Origin: Pohlia nutans
Lineage: Eukaryota > Streptophyta > Bryopsida > Bryales > Mniaceae
Reading direction: 5' to 3'
Assembly: GCA_022496805.1 (NCBI GenBank)
Contig: CM040093.1
Coordinates: forward strand, 8,890,213 to 8,954,212
DNA length: 64,000 nt
Each line of letters opens with the position of its first letter. Position 1 is the first letter of the stretch. The notes beneath the pieces are model-generated. The model made no database searches. It saw nothing but the letters and a program-made list of their open reading frames with translations, and was not told the DNA's origin. Both the position numbers and the translations under genes were made by a program. This document shows positions 58,901 through 64,000 of the stretch, piece after piece.

Positions 58901-61900
58901 CTATTTCTTGATGTCCAAAGGCCAGCCATTCTACTATTGCAAAGTTTTTGTTTTTATATAAATAAAGAATTGAATTGAATCACGATAAAAGGCTTGTAAA
59001 AAGGATAATAGTGTGTTAATATAATTTACCGAGCTTGGCCAAGCACTAAACCAATCAATTGTAGTACAATTCACCAATGAAGGAAACTTTCGAAGCCTGT
59101 CCCTAAATGCATCTCCAATAGGACTGAATGCCTGAAATTAACATTGAGATTGATGAAACAATGAGATTGACTACATTGAATAGAGGTCTTACGGGGACCC
59201 ATACTATTTATTGACATTTCACACTATAACACTTGTTTCGTTAAAAGCGCACGTGCCATATAGAAAGTGCACATGCTGAAATTTTGTACGTTTGAAGAAA
59301 GTATAGTCATAATTTACCTATAAAGTGCAAAAATTGAATGTACATTACATAAAAAAAATGTAGTGCAAATTTTAGAGGGGGGTTGGTATGATCCCACCCC
59401 CTCCCTTTAAAATAAAAAGAAATGCAGTGCGAATTTTAAAGGGGGGTGGGTATGTTCCCACCCCCCTCCCCTTTTTTAATAAAAAATAAAATGCAGTGCA
59501 CATAGCACTAAAAAAATAGTGCACATGACTATGTGCACTTTTAACGAAACAAGTGTTCTATATAAATATTTACCGTTCCCGTTCAAAAGCACAATAATTT
59601 CATTTTTATTTTGACACAAATAGTCACACAATCACAAATTTTATTTTATTTTGACCATACGGTATATTTCTTTTACCATATGGTCGTTTTTACAGGATAA
59701 GTCCCTGTAACTTCTTGGTCCCCTTAAGACCCTATTTAGTGTAGAATGTATCAACTAATTCAAAACAATAACAAAACATTGCATGCTATGATACTATGAG
59801 AATTTGAGCACATTTTTTGTCCACTGATGAACTCAATTAGTGTGAGGGTTTGAATTGTAAAATTGTTCTTCATGCTATTTTATTTTTTAACAAACCTAGT
59901 TAGTATTTGAGGGTATTTAAAAAAAACACAATTATTTTTTTATTGAATTTCTAGGAATTTAATTGATTTTTTAGTTTATTGATATTTTATCATTGTTATT
60001 AAAATATGAAATAAAATATGAAATAAATTATACCATTCTATATATTTGAAAATATTTAAACCATGTTTTGAAATTAATTGAATTAGCAAGTATCTTGTAC
60101 TACTCTAACTTGCTAATTCAATTGATTTCATAATTAGTGGGTAATTTTTGACTGAGAGGGCAAATTAATTGTCTTCAACAATGGAGTAAAGGCACCAAAA
60201 ATGTGGTTTCGGCTTTGTCAACTTAAAATGCACAACAACAAAAAATAACCAAACCTAAAGAATTTTTTTATAACTTGTGGTATTTAAAACAACCATGGCA
60301 TTTGTTTCATAATGCCACACTTGTTTCATAATGTTTTTGCAATACTTTTAATTTTTGCAACCATTGATATAAAAAAAGTTATAGTAGAAAAAAAACATGT
60401 TTTTCTATTGAAGTATAATTTTTTTATATCATGGAGTTTTTTTATGTGTGTGTGACACCATGGCAATGTGTCATATAATTCTTCTATTTGTATAATTTTA
60501 AATTTTAAAAAATTAGAAAACTTTTATTAAGACAAATGTTTGTTGTTTGTTTTTTAACCAAACCGTGATTTTTGTGACAAAAGTGTCAAGTAGAATTTTA
60601 AATAATGTTAAAAAACCCTCAAGAACAGCAGGTGGCCTCACAAAATTTGAACCTTTGAGGTTTGACTGATTATCAAATTCTCAATGATTTTTGTTTGCGG
60701 AGGTAAAAAATAGAATCAAATAGAAAAAATAGAAATTGAGCATACAATTTAGTCAAAAAGGCTATCAAATGTTGTGGCAATGACACGAGTTATTTTATTT
60801 TTAATATAATTTTTTCATGCCTAATATAACAAGATATGCCTAAATCAATTCTATCGTTCAAGTCCAAACTGAAATTAAAGATTTTTTAATTTATTCATAC
60901 AACAAGTTGGTAAGTCTATAATTTAGAAGATTTACATGGTGAATCAACAAAAAAAAAAAAAAACTAACCACATTCTTTAATATATTTATTTTGTTATAAA
61001 ATTTTGATTAAAAATATTAATAAGTAATAACTCTTTGATGAATTTATTAAATATAAGAGCATAAAATTTTTAAGTTTTTAATTTTGTAAAACTTCCTTGA
61101 TCTTATTAGTTTATAAACAACTCTAATTACTTTTGCATATAGTCATAGTTAATTTTTTAAATTTCATACCAAAGCAATACGAAGATTTTTAGCACATTCA
61201 TCTACAAAAAAGGCAAAAAGTTCCATCCTTGAGCCATCACGTTTTTCTCTTTTAGCTCTTGGACGAACTCCTTCACAAATTGCTCCTAAATCTCCACCGT
61301 CATATAAATTTGGAACCTGGAAGTACGATAATTATTTTCAACAAATTTTATCGATTGTTGTTTGGAATCTATTTTAAAATGATTTGAAAAATCTCATCAA
61401 TAAAATGATATATTTAAATAAAACATCAATAGATATTTGTAACAAAAATAATGTATTTATGAAGTAAAAGAAATGTAGATTACTTCTCCCGTATTGAGAA
61501 GGGAATTAACATCTTCAACAAAGCCTTCTAATTTAATTTGAGTATCAACAAATAAGAACATCGTTTTCTTGTCTAACTCTCCTGCCTTTTTTAGCATGAT
61601 TCCAATACTTTCTCGCCATTCTGGCATTCCAAAATTCTTTGATATTTCAACCTAGTTATACAAATATTACCAATGAAATGATTAAAATACAATTAAATTA
61701 TGGTTTTAAACTTTCAATTTTAGTTTCAAAACTATTTCTAAAATTTCAAGTCTAAAATTTATCATAATTTTTTAATTTATACAAAAATTTGAATATACTT
61801 GGTATATTTCAAATCCTTGAACAAATGCTCCCAATCTTGCAAGACTTTGCCGACCACTTCCACCTACACCTACTAATAAAACATTTCCTCCTGGTTGTTT

Positions 61901-63424
61901 AATAACACGACAAATACGTGATACATGTTGAATCGCAAATTGAAATAAAACCAAATTCATTGGATTGTTTGTCATTTCGTTATAATCTTCTAAATATCCT
62001 TGCATTATTTTTAATAAAAGATGTTCATCAGGAATTTCGGTATACTGCAAATTTCAACAACATGATTATTAGAAGTTAATGGATTTATTATAAGACAATT
62101 GTCTAATTTAAACCATATGACATGAAAAATATTTTCTTTATGATGTTTTTAAGTTTTCTTGTATAATTTTTTTCCAACAAGTCATTGATGTTGCCAAATT
62201 ACGTCGAAAATATTTCCAAAGAAAAATAAATCAAAATGCTTTCATTATAGCCATGTGTTTTAGAACACTTTAATGTTTATAGAATAGTCTTGAAATTAAT
62301 ATCATCATAATAGAATACTAATCATTACAAACACATGTGGATCAATGGCATAAGATAAATGCCTTTGTAAATATGTGTAGCATATCCAATAAAAATGAAT
62401 TTAATGGATTAACGTGAGTAATTTTATGGCAAATAGCAAGTACAAGGCCTCTTTACACTAGAGGTCATAAGCAGATTTCCTTTTACATTCACATTTTTTG
62501 TTTGAGGGAAGACAAGGAGAAAGAATGAAGTGCATAGCACTTTTGTCCTTGGTGGCAATAAAAGTGCACAAATTTTGAATTTTTGTCAAGTTCAACAAAA
62601 GAGGTGAGTATGACGCAAATTCCAAGGACTTATCTCTTTTTATTCTTTTTTAGTTTTTGTTATTAGTTATTTTTTCTTGCTTTACTCTATATCTAGAGTA
62701 ATTAACCTCTGAAGGCCGGCCTTGGAGCACAAGCCATTGGTCCTTGTATGGTCATTATGTCTAACACTTTTTTAAAACTTGATGTTGCTTTAAACATCTA
62801 ACATTGACTATTTAATTAGACAAGTGCCAAATATGTTAAACAACGTGGATGAATTATTCCCGAATATTCTATGTATGTTTTTGAATATGTTTGTTTAACA
62901 AAGAGGGGATCTACTAGACGTCTTCAATGTCTTGTTTGACACTTTGTTTGGTGGTGGAGTAAGACAGCCCTAACACCCTTGAGAGGTTTTTTCCATGACT
63001 TCTCAACCCAAGTGTAAAAAAGGCCTAGATTAAAGTACTTTGGTTGTAAATATGATATTATTATACATGTATACATGAGTATGTATGTAATTATATGTAA
63101 TATTCATGAAGCTATGTAACAACTTACAATAGCTGGTTCAGCACCAGGAACCATAAAATCTCCTGCCATATAATATTGGAGTAATGGAGGAGTTATCTCT
63201 GTTCTTTTAACTTCTGAATGTATGAAAGTAGAATACACTTTTGCAAAACGTTCTTTGAAATGTTTTTCAATCATATCACCAACCAAATTACAAAACCAAA
63301 GGCGATCAACATCATTAATTAAACGATCATAAAACACTCGTAAACATTCATTTGCCCACAATCTCATAATTATATAATAGTCATCACCAACATCTATTGG
63401 TGCATATTGTAGTCCCAAGAATAT
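35489..63424 (-). CDS. Axonemal inner-arm dynein heavy chain, 3' half (28 exons), 5'-truncated by window edge
   Basis: Motor ATPase of sperm flagella. Exons in transcript order: 63424-63128, 62044-61799, 61651-61484, 61316-61170, 59131-59030, 58645-58541, 58168-58035, 57659-57536, 57375-57217, 55353-55207, 54595-54477, 53505-53298, 52249-51977, 51208-51020, 50859-50758, 49611-49408, 48100-47885, 45292-45148, 44984-44734, 43088-42981, 42375-42292, 42116-42033, 41458-40868, 40562-40449, 40291-40117, 38423-38020, 37191-36814, 35827-35489. They join in phase to 1870 residues without a stop. Seen: AAA4 Walker [11 protein letters not shown] (158-167), coiled-coil stalk with tip (about 356-720), AAA5 (RWPLMIDPQ), AAA6, and the C-terminal domain with [19 protein letters not shown] and [11 protein letters not shown]. 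The sequence resembles single-headed inner-arm chains (DNAH1/3/7/12 group). An acidic insert lies at 1547-1578. The donor of exon 25 was chosen at G|GTAAAA. Confidence 0.95.
41960..41985. repeat. (AT)n microsatellite in dynein intron
   Basis: About 13 uninterrupted AT dinucleotides in the intron between dynein exons 22 and 23. Confidence 0.95.
44028..44205 (-). mobile_element. Family D MITE in dynein intron 19
   Basis: It starts near CCCCCAAAGGACCAAAG and continues through ATTCATGACAAATT and GAACATTGCATGTGTTGATT, matching 24236-24443 in the same orientation. The right boundary is not clear. Confidence 0.5.
45726..46310 (-). mobile_element. piggyBac-like MITE, family C copy 3 (inverted)
   Basis: TTAA at 45726-45729 and 46307-46310 flank 577 bp with CCCCTGAAGG on the left and CCCCTAAAGA read inward from the right. 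The interior (ATGAATGAAAGTTTTAGATT, GTCACCAATATTTT, TTGATTACAAA) is the inverted counterpart of 55556-56122. It lies in dynein intron 17. Confidence 0.7.
47447..47645 (+). mobile_element. Family D MITE in dynein intron 17
   Basis: It begins TTAACTCCTAAAAGACCAAG, continues AAGCCCAAATTGGG and AGTAGGTCCTACGTGAACTC, and ends around GAATCCTTGGTTCAC. It is collinear with 53605-54070 without that copy's nested insertion. Confidence 0.55.
48154..48473. mobile_element. hAT-like MITE with 7-bp target duplication, dynein intron 16
   Basis: AAATACA at 48154-48160 and 48467-48473 flank an insert of about 306 bp with inverted ends built on GAGTTAACCGAAAA. The interior is GC-richer than the intron, with GGGCCCC and a CCCCCCC run. 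It encodes no protein. Confidence 0.6.
48501..48689. mobile_element. MITE family G, copy 2 (inverted)
   Basis: The interior blocks ATAGGGTGTCAAATATTTA, CCTAAAATTTTGGCCCTCGT and TAATATAATTGGTG are the inverted match of 13839-14023. The right end reads inward GTACTACATGGTCGGCTT. It sits directly beside the hAT-like MITE in the same dynein intron. Confidence 0.6.
51403..51546 (-). mobile_element. Short retroposed (SINE-like) hairpin element, copy 2
   Basis: An exact 12-bp direct repeat ACCATATTTTGG (51403-51414 and 51535-51546) flanks a 120-bp insert. On the minus strand the insert reads GTCCAGTGGGCACTGGGTCA, ACGAACAGACACTTTCTTCA and a hairpin GCCGGCCTTGAAAGAGGCC, then ends in a (TATC)n tail. 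A long target duplication with a 3' simple-repeat tail is typical of LINE/SINE retroposition. The core matches 12549-12630, but the tail there is (TTC)n. Confidence 0.65.
51416..51441. repeat. (GATA)n microsatellite (retroposon tail)
   Basis: About six to seven GATA units directly beside the SINE-like hairpin. They are best read as the 3' tail of that minus-strand insert. Confidence 0.9.
52863..52947. repeat. (AAT)n/(AGT)n microsatellite in dynein intron 12
   Basis: About ten AAT-type units grade into about twelve GTA units, a compound trinucleotide repeat in the intron between dynein exons 12 and 13. Confidence 0.95.
53536..53562. repeat. (AT)n microsatellite in dynein intron 11
   Basis: About 13 AT dinucleotides lie 30 bases upstream (in transcript sense) of dynein exon 12, close to the splice acceptor at 53506-53507. 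Confidence 0.9.
53605..54070 (+). mobile_element. Family D MITE interrupted by a younger TTAA element
   Basis: It runs from CCTTAAAAGACCAAGAAGCC to GAATCCTTGATCGATTAAGG. It is collinear with 47447-47645 and, for its right half, 23745-23862, apart from the insertion at 53734-53957. It lies in dynein intron 11. Confidence 0.6.
53730..53961. mobile_element. 224-bp piggyBac-like MITE nested in family D
   Basis: TTAA at 53730-53733 and 53958-53961 flank CCCTTAAACGTC... and an inverted right end (CCCTTAAAGGTC read inward). The host family D sequence reads GTTC-TTAA-TCAATCC here and GTTCTTCACTGATTCC at 23752, so removing the insert and one TTAA restores the host order. This gives direct support for a 4-bp TTAA duplication. 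Confidence 0.78.
54668..54902. mobile_element. MITE family B, copy 3, in dynein intron 10
   Basis: The left end ATGGCATGATATGGGTACCC and right end (ATGGCCTGAAATGGGTAC read inward) with the interior AAGACGAAATTTCTAGCACA block match 15209-15438 in the same orientation. A clean target duplication is not visible. Confidence 0.68.
55552..56126. mobile_element. piggyBac-like MITE, family C copy 4
   Basis: TTAA at 55552-55555 and 56123-56126 flank 567 bp with perfect 13-base inverted ends CCCCTAAACGTCC. It is the best-preserved family C copy in the window and probably the youngest. It sits in dynein intron 9 and contains no frame for a transposase. Confidence 0.8.
56488..57047. mobile_element. piggyBac-like MITE, family C copy 5
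   Basis: TTAA at 56488-56491 and 57044-57047 flank 552 bp with TTCCTAAACGTC at the left and CCCCTAAGCGTCC read inward from the right. It is in the same orientation as copy 4, only 361 bases away in the same dynein intron. Confidence 0.76.
57081..57160. repeat. Short dispersed motif H, copy 3
   Basis: GGGTCCGTGCCGGAGT, CACGACCATTTC and GGAACTGTCGTGG match 19072-19140. It lies directly left of dynein exon 9 on the plus strand. CTAGGTGGG at its edge could be a mobile-element terminus, but the type is unresolved. Confidence 0.5.
59228..59557. mobile_element. MITE with internal G-run/C-run hairpins, dynein intron 4
   Basis: Inverted ends AACACTTGTTTCGTTAAAAG lie on both sides, with CTAT directly outside each end. 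The interior holds two direct copies of a 50-60 bp unit, each with a GGGGGGT...ACCCCCC palindrome (59377-59393 and 59440-59468). Confidence 0.7.
59560..61165. other. Remainder of dynein intron 4, no recognised feature
   Basis: Very AT-rich intron sequence. Several long A and T runs are present. No element ends or coding blocks were recognised, and no extra dynein exon is needed because the flanking exons join in phase and sense. Confidence 0.6.
62046..63127. other. Dynein intron 1 (of those in the window), no recognised feature
   Basis: AT-rich intron between the AAA3/AAA4 linker exon and the AAA4 Walker A exon. GAAGGCCGGCCTT near 62713 is a short perfect palindrome. No element boundaries were found. 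Confidence 0.6.
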
Positions 63425-64000
63425 CTAATCAATGAGAAAAGACATTGGTATTCATTTTTAATAATTTGTCGAATTTTGAAAAGGGTATGGTATCCTTTAT
63501 GCTTTCACAATATTATTTAATATATTCAATATTTAGCATTTCAGAACGTAATTCTTAACTTTTAAAATATCAGTAATTCTTATTAGGCTTTGTGTTAAAT
63601 ATTTTTTGTCCTGATTATAGGTAGCATAGGTTTATAAATGTCTTCATTGACATAATTGATAAAATAATGTCACGAGTAGAAAGACTCGTAGAAAGAAAAT
63701 TACTCTGTAATATTTGAATTAGATTTGTGCACAATAGGTGAAAGGTAGGTTCAAAAAAAATATGTTTTTAAAAATACATGCCAGAATTCTGAGAAATTTA
63801 TGTTTTCAAAAATATATGCCAAAAAAGTTATGTTTTCAAAAGAAAATTGTATAGTGGGAAATAAATCTTGAATTTTTTTTCGCAAATGCTTCATTTGTCA
63901 AACATTGTTTTTTTTAAATAATAATTAAATATCTGGCACAAATGTGCCGACCCCTTCCTTCTACCTACAGTTTTTTTTTTTTTTTAATAGCAACAAATGG
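63425..64000 (-). other. Dynein intron running off the right edge
   Basis: No open frame resembling dynein was found in these last 576 bases. The preceding exon, which should encode AAA3, must lie outside the window. The end is a T-rich run. Confidence 0.6.

Noticed and set aside
1..64000. tRNA, rRNA or CRISPR-like arrays
   Set aside because: No tRNA B-box with matching cloverleaf, no rRNA blocks and no regularly spaced repeats were found by eye.

Overview
The window is nuclear DNA of a green land plant that still makes flagellated sperm. Two conserved plant genes (GDP-L-galactose phosphorylase and a STAY-GREEN Mg-dechelatase) and a plant-type U6 snRNA gene sit beside the 3' half of an axonemal inner-arm dynein heavy chain, a gene kept only in plants with motile sperm. 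Compact gene spacing, AT-rich sequence, introns of mostly 0.1-2 kb and an intronless TKL-like kinase suggest a bryophyte or perhaps a lycophyte; the species cannot be fixed from this sequence.

Layout. 1-5300: no gene; old dispersed repeats and several TTAA-flanked non-autonomous elements. 5400-8811: an intronless kinase gene with a probable spliced 5' leader (+). 8812-20900: gene-free and rich in repeats: foldback elements, a paired inverted family at 11.1-12.4 kb, a complete but decayed Tc1-type DD34E element (16600-18227), and a PIF/Harbinger-like element (19313-19806). 20900-27603: the phosphorylase gene (VTC2/GGP type, +, 7 coding exons), with a tandemly duplicated upstream region and candidate upstream ORFs. 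30793-30897: U6 snRNA (-). 31298-35223: STAY-GREEN gene (+, 5 exons) whose first intron holds duplicated exon-1 sequence and large inverted repeats. 35489-63424: 28 phase-consistent exons of the dynein heavy chain (-), AAA3/AAA4 linker to C-terminus; its 5' half lies beyond the right edge.

How they fit together. The genes are unrelated in function: vitamin C synthesis, chlorophyll breakdown, splicing and sperm motility. U6 and STAY-GREEN are divergent with about 400 bp between them; STAY-GREEN and dynein are convergent, with 265 bp between stop codons.

The striking non-genic content is a set of short elements bounded by TTAA and CCC(C/T)T-type inverted ends, the signature of the piggyBac superfamily. 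One sits nested in an older element at a single duplicated TTAA. Two short retroposed sequences share a hairpin with compensatory base changes, end in different simple-repeat tails and have target-site duplications.

All coordinates and splice sites were read by eye. Family assignments come from motif recognition, not from database searches.
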